From Oligoflexales bacterium (lineage in GTDB: Bacteria > Bdellovibrionota_B > Oligoflexia > Oligoflexales > RGVZ01), in NCBI GenBank assembly GCA_947479535.1, contig CANJZQ010000005.1:34680-98679 (forward strand): a stretch of 64,000 nucleotides of DNA, given 5' to 3'. The notes below the pieces were generated by a model, which saw nothing but the letters and a program-made list of their open reading frames with translations, was not told the DNA's origin and did no database searches. The position numbers and the translations under genes are program-made. How positions within the stretch are numbered: the first letter of the stretch is position 1; each line of letters opens with the position of its first letter. Positions 36,007 through 44,726 of the stretch are shown here, in pieces.

Positions 36007-37079
36007 ATTTGCTGGAGGCCGTCGCCAGAATTTCATCGGGTCAACGGTTGTCGTCAAGTGATGAGCAACTCGCTCTGGAAGAGCTTGAGTCAAACGAGTG
36101 CTGGCAGCCACTATTTCGTTACTTGGACCAGGCACTCGCCGCAGGTGGTCCAAACTTGCTGGGCCACTACTGCAGGCTCATTCGCCTCCGCTTGAATTAT
36201 TTCAACGACATCCCGGCAGCCCAGGCACTGACGGCGGATTTGATCCGCAGGTGTCAGATTGATTTTCCAACACTTCACGATGTTCTTCTGAACGATCATG
36301 CCCTCCCGGATCTGGAGGCCCAGCACGAGGCTGCGTTGCTGGATGCGGCCAGTGGGGCGTTCAGCGCAACCGCCGAAAGGGTCCAGGCGCTGGAGAAACT
36401 CGCCGCAGTTTACGAAAAGCGGTTATTCAATGAGGAGAGTTTGCAGCAGGTCTTTGAGCGTTTGATTCAGCTTGATCCAGATAACATCAAGGCTCTTCGT
36501 TATTTCAAGCTGGCGTTCTCCCAAGCTCATGATTGGGAACAGGTGGCGCGCGTGCTGAAGCGCCTCACCGACGTGGTGCAAACCCGTCAGGAAAAGTTTC
36601 GCCTTGCCCACGATCTGGCCTATTGCCTCGTGTACCACTTGAATAAGCCCCGGGATGCTATTTTAGTTTTGGATCGTCACTGCAGGGAGAGCCCTCTTGA
36701 TGTTTCGCAAATCGAATATGACGCGGCTCATCGCATGGGCGACATAGATCGTTGCATTCAGGTATTGCAGTCCGCACTTCAAAGTGTTCGTGACGATGCT
36801 GGCAAGGCGATCGTTCAATTTCGAATGGCTGACCTGTTTCGCAAATCTGGAAAAACCCGGGAAAGTGAAAAAATGCTGCAGGAGTCCCTGGCCACCTGGC
36901 AGGTTTTTTTAGATCCCTTTGAACCTTTGATCCAAATGCAAATGGCAAGCAACAGCTGGGCTCAAGTCGCAACAACGTTGCAGTCCCTCTCCCTTAGGGT
37001 TCAGGACAAGGAACTTGCCGATCAGATCCAGCAAGCGGTGAGGCGGATTGAAGCCGGCCTTGCTGACCGGTCTCAATGA
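36003..37079 (+). CDS. TPR-like helical repeat protein
   Basis: A 358-residue soluble protein composed of helix pairs that read like degenerate TPRs (AERVQALEKLAAVYEKRLF, LIQLDPDNIKALRYFKLAF, QFRMADLFRKSGKTRESEKML). No signal peptide is present. The GTG start and the stop both overlap neighbouring genes by four bases, so translation is coupled to the TetR gene before it and the unknown gene after it. Likely a scaffold; no specific partner can be named. Confidence 0.75.
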   Translation: MNLLEAVARISSGQRLSSSDEQLALEELESNECWQPLFRYLDQALAAGGPNLLGHYCRLIRLRLNYFNDIPAAQALTADLIRRCQIDFPTLHDVLLNDHALPDLEAQHEAALLDAASGAFSATAERVQALEKLAAVYEKRLFNEESLQQVFERLIQLDPDNIKALRYFKLAFSQAHDWEQVARVLKRLTDVVQTRQEKFRLAHDLAYCLVYHLNKPRDAILVLDRHCRESPLDVSQIEYDAAHRMGDIDRCIQVLQSALQSVRDDAGKAIVQFRMADLFRKSGKTRESEKMLQESLATWQVFLDPFEPLIQMQMASNSWAQVATTLQSLSLRVQDKELADQIQQAVRRIEAGLADRSQ

Positions 37080-38065
37080 AAAGTCAAATTCAAACCGCCA
37101 TGGTTTCAGTTGGAACCTCCTCAGTCGGCCTCCGCGGCATCGCCTCACGGGTCATCGCCCCCGACCGTACCAGCAAGATTTTCGGCACCAGATTTGAAGA
37201 GGGTCTGGTCAAGCAAGCCATCGGGCAATCCCTGCTTTCGTGCAGGAACGCAATGCCGTCGAGGGTTGCTGTTTTTGCATCGGAACCGGAGTTGGACGTC
37301 ATTTCCCGTGGAGGTCTTTGCGGCACACTCGCGTCTGCTTTTCGCGGCAGCCTGGAATTACGTGAACTGACTCAGCCCGCGCTCAGGGATTTCATTTTGG
37401 CTCGACAGTCTTCCTCTGAAGACGCCGTCATGGTCATTCTTTTGGGGTCGGAAAAAAGACCGGTGGCCTGGCCCCTGCCTGATTTTGAGAAACTCGTTAC
37501 AAATCCACCGCAGCCCTCAGGCCACACAAATGCGAAAGACCGCAACCTGTCCTTTGGATGTTCCGGTGATTGGTTGCGGCTTGATCGCAAGGGATCATGT
37601 TCCGTCATAAACTCCAAGGCGATTGAGTCGTCATGGTTGGCATCGGGATCATCAACGGCCTCTGCCTTTGAGTATAGTTGGGGAGTGTGGGCATCACTTC
37701 TCCCATCGCAAAAGACTCCACAGCGTCGGATCGTTGTCGATCAGGTCAAACTGGCGTCCCGCACAGCAGGCCAACTGGTTTTATCGACCGCTGCGAGCGA
37801 TAAAATAATTCAATTCCTGAAACCATTGGAAAACGCTCCCGGAGAAAGCCTTGTGGCATCATTTCCGACGCCAGAGGCTGGGCGCTGGCTTTTTCAGGCG
37901 GCCGGAGTTCATCCCGAAATTCTAAGGCAGGTTGTTTTCTGCGAGGAGTTTCACGGTTGGGGGCCAGCCTTCAGTTTTCTCCGGTTCTCAGCCGACTATC
38001 CCACTGGCTCGCGACTGCTTGTGATGCGGGATCTGGTTTCGGTGGATCTGGTGGTGGTCAGATGA
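37076..38065 (+). CDS. Unknown protein, possibly a degenerate thiolase-fold protein
   Basis: A 329-residue product with no clear family. Weak similarity in order to thiolases is suggested by the segments RTSKIFGTRFEEGLVKQAI, ISRGGLCGTLASAFRG (position of the acyl-accepting cysteine) and GPAFSFLRFSADYPTGSRLL (position of the GHPxGxSGAR block). The catalytic histidine of GHP is not present and the last block has no CxG motif, so thiolase activity would be unlikely. Ketosynthase-like similarity is an alternative. The four-base overlaps on both sides place it in an operon with the next gene, which looks like a degenerate FadJ relative. Confidence 0.55.
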   Translation: MKSQIQTAMVSVGTSSVGLRGIASRVIAPDRTSKIFGTRFEEGLVKQAIGQSLLSCRNAMPSRVAVFASEPELDVISRGGLCGTLASAFRGSLELRELTQPALRDFILARQSSSEDAVMVILLGSEKRPVAWPLPDFEKLVTNPPQPSGHTNAKDRNLSFGCSGDWLRLDRKGSCSVINSKAIESSWLASGSSTASAFEYSWGVWASLLPSQKTPQRRIVVDQVKLASRTAGQLVLSTAASDKIIQFLKPLENAPGESLVASFPTPEAGRWLFQAAGVHPEILRQVVFCEEFHGWGPAFSFLRFSADYPTGSRLLVMRDLVSVDLVVVR

Positions 38066-40053
38066 ATTTTACTCGCATGTCCACTCATGGTTCCGATGTC
38101 CTGGTCATTGACGGCTCGAACATCGACACTGCCGGACTTCACTACGGTTCAAAAGATGCGATTGATGGATTGATCGTTTTTTTGAAGGAGGCTGGTGCGG
38201 CCGTCGACGCCTTCGAAGTGGATTCCCGCAATCGCAGCAAGATGATTGCCCTGTGCGGATTTAATCCCCCGCCGCAGTTCATGTTGGATGCTGGTGAAGT
38301 CCGGATTTTTGACGAGTTGTTATCCATTCGCCAGACACTGCGCGAAGCGCTGATTGCCAGCGGCTTCTGGAAAGTCCCTTCGATCTTTCTTGGCCAGGGC
38401 GACTGCGCCAGCCCAGTGATGGAGATCGTACGAATGTGCCGGATGCGCCTTTGGCTGGATTCCTGTTCAGTTTTTCGGGGAGCTCCCGGTCACTGGGCTT
38501 TTGGATTGATGGGAGTAGATCCCTTCAACGGGGCATCCACCCACAATGGTGTCGTCATGGCCCCATGGGAGATTTCGGTTGAGGGAGCCCAGAAAATTGG
38601 GTTTCTCGATGCCTGCCTCGAATTCGATCCCGAATCCCATGCCGTGCCTGCTCTGATCGATCGATTCGCACCGCTATTGCAAGGCCGCGTCAGACTCGAT
38701 CCCGATGATTCAAGACGGTCTGGCGACCCCGGCTTTCGGGATCTGCTGGTTCGCAATCGGCAAAAGTTCGGACGATTTTCTCAAGGCAGTTCGCGGAACT
38801 TGCTAGATGCAATGGAAAAGGCCCCGTCTGATTTTGCAGGAGCAGAGCTGGCCGCAGTTTACCTTGGCGTGAATCAAAGTCGGGAGATCGATCCGGCCTC
38901 GACGAAGCCCGCAAACGGCGACCTGCCAGTTTTCGGGCTCCAGGTATTTGGTATGGCTGTGGACCTTTCGGAGGGGGTTCTCGCCCCAGGTTTTTTAATG
39001 GACCTTGCGCGGCGAAACGGGCTTATTTTTTTGACCGCCAGCCAAACCGTGCATCTCCCAAGCCGCCTTGAGGCACAAAAGGCCAGCCTTGCAACCAGGC
39101 TCGGCTCAAACAAGGCCCAGGCTTTCTGGGACCGGAATGTGATTCCTTGCGCAGCTGGATCAATAGATTCTGGCCACGTGCCGTTACCGGTCATTCGCCC
39201 CAGAGGAACTGACAGCATAACGATCGACATACCCGGCGAGGGGCGTTGGTCGATCGATCTTTTGCCTGGTTTGGCGGAGGCTAGTGCTTCGCTTGTCGAT
39301 GCTTGGAAAATGATGCCGGCGGTCGTGCGTTCCAGCCCCTCTGATTGGCCGCGCAGTGATGATGCAGATTGGCTTGGGCGCCGCCCTGGTCTTACTGAAG
39401 TACTGCGTGTCTTCACCGGGGGTGTGATTTTCAGTCATGATTTCAAAGCCGCCGGGTTTCGCTCGCTCTTCCAGCATTTGTTGGCCTGCCATACCGTTCA
39501 CTCCGGCTGGCTTTTAGAGGATGCCTGGAAGGAATTGAGCGGCAATGGCTGGCTTCTGGATGCCGTGACGCCAATTCGGAAAACATTGGAACTGGCTGGA
39601 GTGGTTGAAACAAAAACACCGGGTAGGGACCAGAAATTTGGCGTTCCTTTGCCGGCAATCAACATACACGCCAGAGCCTTGGTCGAATGGATGGCTGGTT
39701 CCTTGGGTAAGGATCCTGGGGGAAAGTCCCTGCTTCGGCGGTTGACCGGGATTCCACCATCTTCGATGGTCGTCTTGTCTGGTGACGATAAACCCGCCGT
39801 AGGACTTCCAGTTCACCTTTTTTCAGAGGTGCCAGTGGCATTTTTTCCACTCTCTCCCAAATGTGCAAGTCCAGTCGGCCCGGGCTCTTCTTTGGCAGGC
39901 ATGGAAATTCCGGGAGAACTTGTCCGTAAAAAAAGTTTAGAAAATCATTTTCAATCTATTGTCATGCAAATGCCACAGCGGCTCGTCGATGCCGTGTCGA
40001 AAACCACACAGATTCCTGCCACGGTCTGGGTTAAAAGTCTGGCAGCAGACTGA
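38062..40053 (+). CDS. Unknown protein, possibly a degenerate FadB/FadJ-like fusion
   Basis: A 663-residue product. The start is the ATGA overlap; the track ORF adds 35 codons from the preceding gene. Residues about 10-210 line up loosely with a crotonase domain: FLGQGDCASPVMEIVRMCRM sits where the GGGxE oxyanion loop and following helix would be, and ISVEGAQKIGFLDAC looks like the typical AxxxGLVDxV end. Around residues 285-390, FGMAVDLSEGVLAPGFLMDLA sits where the GAGxMGxGIA dinucleotide loop would be. Neither hallmark is conserved. The C-terminal half is not recognised. The frame is intact over nearly 2 kb. The assignment is inference only. Confidence 0.5.
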   Translation: MNFTRMSTHGSDVLVIDGSNIDTAGLHYGSKDAIDGLIVFLKEAGAAVDAFEVDSRNRSKMIALCGFNPPPQFMLDAGEVRIFDELLSIRQTLREALIASGFWKVPSIFLGQGDCASPVMEIVRMCRMRLWLDSCSVFRGAPGHWAFGLMGVDPFNGASTHNGVVMAPWEISVEGAQKIGFLDACLEFDPESHAVPALIDRFAPLLQGRVRLDPDDSRRSGDPGFRDLLVRNRQKFGRFSQGSSRNLLDAMEKAPSDFAGAELAAVYLGVNQSREIDPASTKPANGDLPVFGLQVFGMAVDLSEGVLAPGFLMDLARRNGLIFLTASQTVHLPSRLEAQKASLATRLGSNKAQAFWDRNVIPCAAGSIDSGHVPLPVIRPRGTDSITIDIPGEGRWSIDLLPGLAEASASLVDAWKMMPAVVRSSPSDWPRSDDADWLGRRPGLTEVLRVFTGGVIFSHDFKAAGFRSLFQHLLACHTVHSGWLLEDAWKELSGNGWLLDAVTPIRKTLELAGVVETKTPGRDQKFGVPLPAINIHARALVEWMAGSLGKDPGGKSLLRRLTGIPPSSMVVLSGDDKPAVGLPVHLFSEVPVAFFPLSPKCASPVGPGSSLAGMEIPGELVRKKSLENHFQSIVMQMPQRLVDAVSKTTQIPATVWVKSLAAD

Positions 40054-40091
40054 CTGGCGGCCGGACATAGTTTCTGCTAATTAAATCAAGC

Positions 40092-40997
40092 ATGCAAAAA
40101 TCAATTCAAAATACCATCAAGCAGTGCGTTGAGTTTTCCGGCGTCGGATTACACTCTGGAAGACCGGCTAAAATGTCCGTGCATCCGGCCGGGATGGATC
40201 ACGGTGTTGTTTTCAAACGGACAGATTCGGCTTCTGCCCTGCCGGTGAAGGCATCATGGGAATTTGTCAGCATCACGGATCTTTCGACTTCCGTTGGCGA
40301 AAACGAATCACGCGTATCGACGATCGAGCACTTGATGGCTGCGCTTTGCGGCCTTGGTATCGATAACGCGCTAGTGGAAATTGCTGGCCCTGAGGTTCCG
40401 ATCCTGGATGGCAGCGCAAAGCCATTTGTCGAAGCTTTTACTTCCGTCGGCCTTCAGCCCCAGGATGCTCCAAAGCTGGTATGGCGCATCAAGAAGCCAT
40501 TTTTGTTTGAAGAAGGTGGCAAAGTGGTAAAGCTGGAGCCAGCCGATTTCACGGAGTACCGTTGCACCATCAGTTTTTCTGACTCTGTGATTGGCCGGCA
40601 GACCATTGTTTACCGGCACTCATTGAAGGCCTTCACTGAACTTGCAATGGCCCGGACGTTTTGCCATTACCGCGACATTGACACCATGAGGCGTGCTGGA
40701 CTCGCGTTGGGCGGCTCGCTTGAAAATGCAGTCGTGGTAACGGACGAAGGTGTCATGAACCCGGATGGCCTCAAGGGTGGGGATGAATTCGTTCGCCACA
40801 AGTTGCTAGATGCGATTGGGGATCTCTCGTTACTTGGAGCCCCCTTGGCCGGTCGGGTGACCTTGTACAAAACAGGTCATGGAATCCACGCCAAGTTTAT
40901 GCGTGAGCTGATGAAAAACAAGGATGACATTCTTGAACTGATAGCCACGCCTCAGGCGGAGGCTGGGTCAGCTGGATCCGTGGAACTACGGGTGTGA
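40092..40997 (+). CDS. lpxC: UDP-3-O-acyl-N-acetylglucosamine deacetylase
   Basis: Zinc enzyme for the committed step of lipid A synthesis, which marks the organism as making lipopolysaccharide. Landmarks: FSGVGLHSGRPAKM, VSTIEHLMAALCGLGIDNA (zinc histidine), PILDGSAKPFVEAF, and HKLLDAIGDLSLLG (zinc His/Asp block) with the catalytic TGHGIHAKF region. The length (301) is normal. The gene ends 46 bases inside the convergent TPR gene. Confidence 0.95.
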   Translation: MQKSIQNTIKQCVEFSGVGLHSGRPAKMSVHPAGMDHGVVFKRTDSASALPVKASWEFVSITDLSTSVGENESRVSTIEHLMAALCGLGIDNALVEIAGPEVPILDGSAKPFVEAFTSVGLQPQDAPKLVWRIKKPFLFEEGGKVVKLEPADFTEYRCTISFSDSVIGRQTIVYRHSLKAFTELAMARTFCHYRDIDTMRRAGLALGGSLENAVVVTDEGVMNPDGLKGGDEFVRHKLLDAIGDLSLLGAPLAGRVTLYKTGHGIHAKFMRELMKNKDDILELIATPQAEAGSAGSVELRV

Positions 40998-41941
40998 CCT
41001 TGTCCCGTCAGGACTCCAAGCAGGGCAGACGCGCCCCGATACCAACATTTTCTTTGCAGATTTTTAAGCACGTCAGAAATATCCGCTGTGACAATTTCAT
41101 TTTGTAGTTTTCCGTCAATGTCATGAAACCAGCCTATTTCTTCGATAAATTCTTCCTCGTTTTTCGCAAATAGCGCTAGCTTTGCTGCATAAACGATCAG
41201 AAGGCTCTTGTTTGAATCAGCCGCAAAAATTTGACGGATCGCGGCTATTGCCTCCGACCTTTTCTGTGAACCAGCCGAAGGATTGGATTCACAAATGGTG
41301 CAGGCAATGGCGCAATGCAGAACGACCACTTCAGGGCCAAGGCCATGGATCATCGTGCATGACTGGAGAGCCTGCCAGGCCTCATCATACTGTCCGATCA
41401 CGAATGCAGCCTTGGCCAATTGAAACCAGAGGGCCGCATCGCGCTCGTTTAGGGCAAGTGCAACGCGGAGGCTTTCCATGGCTTGGTGCGGTTGACCGCT
41501 TTCCAGGTACGCCTGCCCCATGAGTCCATGGACGTGATATCCGTGGTCGTCGATCTTTTCACATTCCTCGATGCAAATTTCAAATTGATCCATATTGAAT
41601 GCAAGCCACGCGCTCGTGAAGCGCAGCGCCGCCAGACCCGTGAGGTTTGTCATTCTGAGGATCGTGGCGAAGGTCTTTTTTTCTTTTTCCCACTCAAACG
41701 ATGATGCGGCAATTGAGGAAATGATGTCGACGGCACTTTGTCCGTTTTCATTCAGGATCTGCTCGGCATGAAGAAAGTCGCCAAGTGGATTGCCTGAAAC
41801 CTCGCAAAATAGTGAGCTGGCCTTTACCCAGGTTTCAATCCGGGCTGCTCCGGATTGCCGGGTGATGGAGTCGCAGGCTGAGATTAGGATTTCAGATGGC
41901 GTCATGCCGTTTCCATTGGAGTTGATGATTTCAGGCATCAT
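40952..41941 (-). CDS. TPR-containing protein
   Basis: A 329-residue soluble protein; residues about 115-215 form two to three TPRs (GYHVHGLMGQAYLESGQPHQA, AALWFQLAKAAFVIGQYDEA). The N-terminal part is helical without motif. Start is uncertain between the two leading ATGs and one 12 codons on, which has GGAA upstream. It is convergent with lpxC and its last 15 codons overlap it; a two-gene head-to-head arrangement with comEC leaves a very short divergent spacer. Confidence 0.7.
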   Translation of the reverse strand: MMPEIINSNGNGMTPSEILISACDSITRQSGAARIETWVKASSLFCEVSGNPLGDFLHAEQILNENGQSAVDIISSIAASSFEWEKEKKTFATILRMTNLTGLAALRFTSAWLAFNMDQFEICIEECEKIDDHGYHVHGLMGQAYLESGQPHQAMESLRVALALNERDAALWFQLAKAAFVIGQYDEAWQALQSCTMIHGLGPEVVVLHCAIACTICESNPSAGSQKRSEAIAAIRQIFAADSNKSLLIVYAAKLALFAKNEEEFIEEIGWFHDIDGKLQNEIVTADISDVLKNLQRKCWYRGASALLGVLTGQGHTRSSTDPADPASA

Positions 41942-42014
41942 ATCACGGTGAAGGAAAACCTGTGTCGCCTCCCCCCTCAGATGTCCTTGGTCAACAAGTC
42001 ATGGTTCTGGCTTG

Positions 42015-43490
42015 ATGCTGACACGCGAGGCTATTCCTTGCCGCATGTCCGGAGGCGCCTTGATCGTACTTGTTGGAATGATGCTTTGTTTCGCCTCTGG
42101 AATTTCTTTAGGGCCCTTGGGGATTGTCCTATTTTGCCTTGTGGGGATTGTCCTTTTTTCATGGAACCTCGGTCACCCAGCTGTCCATCATGGCTCCTCT
42201 GCGCGATTCTCTACCGGGTCTGCGTGCTGGCTGGCGGGATCTTTTTTTTGGGGTCTTACCAATCATGGAGATTTCCGCTCCATTCGCCCCGGTGTTTTTC
42301 AGATTGTTGCCACAGGCAGCGCTTATTCATCCCACGGCACGACCGTTTTGATTGAGGGGACGAGGGGGCGAACACTTGTGAGTCTGGCGCATGCGGTCTC
42401 ATCAAATCAAGTTGGACAGACGATCAACCTGCGCAAGTGTGGGCATGGGCGTTGGATGATTCCCGGGCGCTGTGTGGTGCAACACGAGCAGGCCGCAAAC
42501 CTGGGAAAGGGCCCCCAGTCTAATGGGAAGACCTTGCGTGGTGTGATTTTTTCCCTGCGGCGCGCTGCCAGTAATTACCTCAATTCTTTTGGCCCGGTGG
42601 CAGGAGCGTGGTTGAAGGCTTTGCTGCTTGGTATGGCAACCAACAGTAGTGGCCACCTACTGGAATCTTTCCGTGGCATTGGCCTGCTTCATTTTCTAGT
42701 CGTGAGTGGAGCCCACGTGACGCTCGTGCACCGGTTCACTCACGGTTTTATGCTAGTTTTGCGGCGGGTTGCCGGAGGATTCATTCCATTCCTGCCGCCC
42801 ATTTCTTCTGGGCCAAATTGGTTGCTCGCCGCACCGTCGCTGGTGGTGACAGGATTGTTTTGCCTGTTGGCCGGGCTGGAACCGCCGGTTCAACGCTCCC
42901 TTTGTGGCCTTTGTGTGGTGCAGGCCTTGGACGCATCCGGGGCAAGGCCATCGCGCGGTGCCACCATTGCGTCGACATTTCTTTTGCAGGCGTTCTTGTG
43001 GCCCGTTGGATTTCTCTCCCGCTCAAATCTTTTGAGCTGGGTGGCCTGGTTGATTGTTCTTTTGGCGAGGCCTGCTTTAACGGTGTGGCCGTCTTTTGGA
43101 AGAGCCTGCTTTCGGCAAATGCTCATGGCGTTTGCCCTCGCAACCATTACAGGAATCGGAGCCTGCGCAGGCATCATCGCTAATCTGGTTTTTCTTCCTG
43201 TGCTCGAGATTTTTTTTATTTTTTGCATCGTGGTGACGGTCGCAGGGCCAAACTTTGGAGCCATGGTTGATTTCAACCGCATGGTGGAAACCATTTGCGA
43301 ATGGGCATTTTTGATTTCACAGAAGGCGAGCGGCGGAATTTTTTATCAGCTGGATGCATGGATCACCCACCCGCATGTCAGGGTTGGGTTAATCGTTATG
43401 GCCTGGGTCTGGGCCTGCCTCTACGTAACCTCAACCCTGCTGGCCTCTGAAAGGCCATCGATTCCCATCCCGGGATTCACAGCCGATTGA
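42015..43490 (+). CDS. ComEC/Rec2-type membrane protein, competence core only
   Basis: Inner-membrane protein of the DNA-uptake channel family. The core block is clear: LRRAASNYLNSFGPVAGAWL, LLESFRGIGLLHFLVVSGAHVTLV, then many hydrophobic helices (about 250-480). An OB-like segment precedes it (about 85-150). The product ends at about 491 residues without the metallo-beta-lactamase-like domain found in full-length ComEC, which may be missing or encoded elsewhere. No other competence gene is in the window, so DNA uptake is not assured. The ATG after a TTG was chosen. Confidence 0.83.
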   Translation: MLTREAIPCRMSGGALIVLVGMMLCFASGISLGPLGIVLFCLVGIVLFSWNLGHPAVHHGSSARFSTGSACWLAGSFFWGLTNHGDFRSIRPGVFQIVATGSAYSSHGTTVLIEGTRGRTLVSLAHAVSSNQVGQTINLRKCGHGRWMIPGRCVVQHEQAANLGKGPQSNGKTLRGVIFSLRRAASNYLNSFGPVAGAWLKALLLGMATNSSGHLLESFRGIGLLHFLVVSGAHVTLVHRFTHGFMLVLRRVAGGFIPFLPPISSGPNWLLAAPSLVVTGLFCLLAGLEPPVQRSLCGLCVVQALDASGARPSRGATIASTFLLQAFLWPVGFLSRSNLLSWVAWLIVLLARPALTVWPSFGRACFRQMLMAFALATITGIGACAGIIANLVFLPVLEIFFIFCIVVTVAGPNFGAMVDFNRMVETICEWAFLISQKASGGIFYQLDAWITHPHVRVGLIVMAWVWACLYVTSTLLASERPSIPIPGFTAD

Positions 43491-44551
43491 GCCATCACAG
43501 GCAATTTATTTTTCATGGCACTCAAATAAAGGCTGGCTGCGCTAATGATGCCAGCAAAGGCTGCGACCAGAAAAAAAGCAGGGTGCCAGGCGGCTCCTAG
43601 AAGGAACATGACCACGGCGGCAACCCCGGTCACAATGGCGTTGACGCCAACTTTGTCGGTCCGCGTGAGGGCCAGCTCTCCGTGAAGCACACCCGAGCTG
43701 TAGCCCTCGACCAGCACATGTTTCAAGGCTGGCTTGTAGAAGTGGCGCAAGGCAGTTTGCGGGCGATAATAATAGGTGACATGCCAGAATGGCAGGTGAA
43801 TCAGCTGGATTCCTGCAATTTCGATTTCCGTCCGGCATTCAATCAAGAAATCGACATATTGGCTGGCAATCTGATTGTGGTACTGGTCCACATGCTGGCT
43901 GGCCCGCCTGATGGCTGATTCCTCGTCCACTTCGATACCCGAGATGGGCAATCCGTTGGCAAATTTGAACTCGAAGGCCTCTTTGGCATCATAAGCCGAG
44001 CGGTCTGCCTGTGGCTTTTCGATGTGCCCGCGGGAAAAGGTCGAGTCCAGGGGAAAGCCGTCCCAGTTGACCAGGATTTTTTCCTTTGGTTCATGCATCC
44101 GTGCGATGCCCCAAAGTTCACAAATATTATTTCGGGCGTTGATGCCCCACCGGTAAGTCCGCCGGAACTTTCCGTTTTCATTAAGGAAGTCTGAACCGTT
44201 CCCATGATCCTGGATCCTCGTCCGGCGCTGGGCCAGACCAGACCAATCCGAATGAGCCTCGAGGGAGATCACCCAAAAAGGGATGCTGAGTCCCTCGACC
44301 GAGGCAACCACGTATTCCTTGTCGACCATCTTCGGGTTGTGGTGGAGGCGCCTCAACCATTCCAGGGTCATATCCCTGACGGCCTTGGGGGCCATGGTGT
44401 TCGGGATGATGTAATGGTCGAGAAAGGGCTCTTTCTCGCCGGTCTCGACGTTGTGTTTGAACGTTTCCGAGCAAAACGGGCAGATCATCAAGTAGTTCTT
44501 GAAGTCGTACTGGGCTGATGTTCCGCAGGTCGGACAGGCTAATTCATGCAT
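43421..44551 (-). CDS. Zinc-ribbon membrane protein of unknown function
   Basis: A 376-residue protein that starts MHELACPTCGTSAQYDFKN with CxxC...CPFC (about residues 6-27), a typical zinc ribbon. A large soluble domain with many Trp/His residues follows (FWVISLEAHSDWSGL, WHVTYYYRP), then two membrane helices near residues 305-345 (AIVTGVAAVVMFLLGA, AFFLVAAFAGIISAASLY). Function is not recognised. The 3' end overlaps comEC by 70 bases on the other strand. Confidence 0.72.
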   Translation of the reverse strand: MHELACPTCGTSAQYDFKNYLMICPFCSETFKHNVETGEKEPFLDHYIIPNTMAPKAVRDMTLEWLRRLHHNPKMVDKEYVVASVEGLSIPFWVISLEAHSDWSGLAQRRTRIQDHGNGSDFLNENGKFRRTYRWGINARNNICELWGIARMHEPKEKILVNWDGFPLDSTFSRGHIEKPQADRSAYDAKEAFEFKFANGLPISGIEVDEESAIRRASQHVDQYHNQIASQYVDFLIECRTEIEIAGIQLIHLPFWHVTYYYRPQTALRHFYKPALKHVLVEGYSSGVLHGELALTRTDKVGVNAIVTGVAAVVMFLLGAAWHPAFFLVAAFAGIISAASLYLSAMKNKLPVMAQSAVNPGMGIDGLSEASRVEVT

Positions 44552-44590
44552 GGACCGCAGTCCTCCTGAAAAAATTTTAACATGAATCGG

Positions 44591-44619
44591 TTGACATCAC
44601 GATTCTCGGCCTTAAGTTG
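44591..44619 (+). promoter_or_regulatory. Possible dnaK promoter
   Basis: A perfect TTGACA has a weak -10 candidate (TAAGTT) 16 bases downstream, about 110 bases before dnaK. No sigma32-type or CIRCE-like element was recognised. Confidence 0.3.
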
Positions 44620-44726
44620 CATGCATCAGGGTGGTCAGCCGGGCGGAGCCGGAACCAGCAGGAGGCCGTGTGGGCGGATGGGCAACCCTTGAAAAAGTTA
44701 CAAATCCATAATGAAATGGGGAACAT

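Noticed and set aside
41948-42355. 135-codon ORF overlapping comEC start
   Set aside because: Out of frame with the ComEC core and with cysteine/tryptophan-rich random composition.
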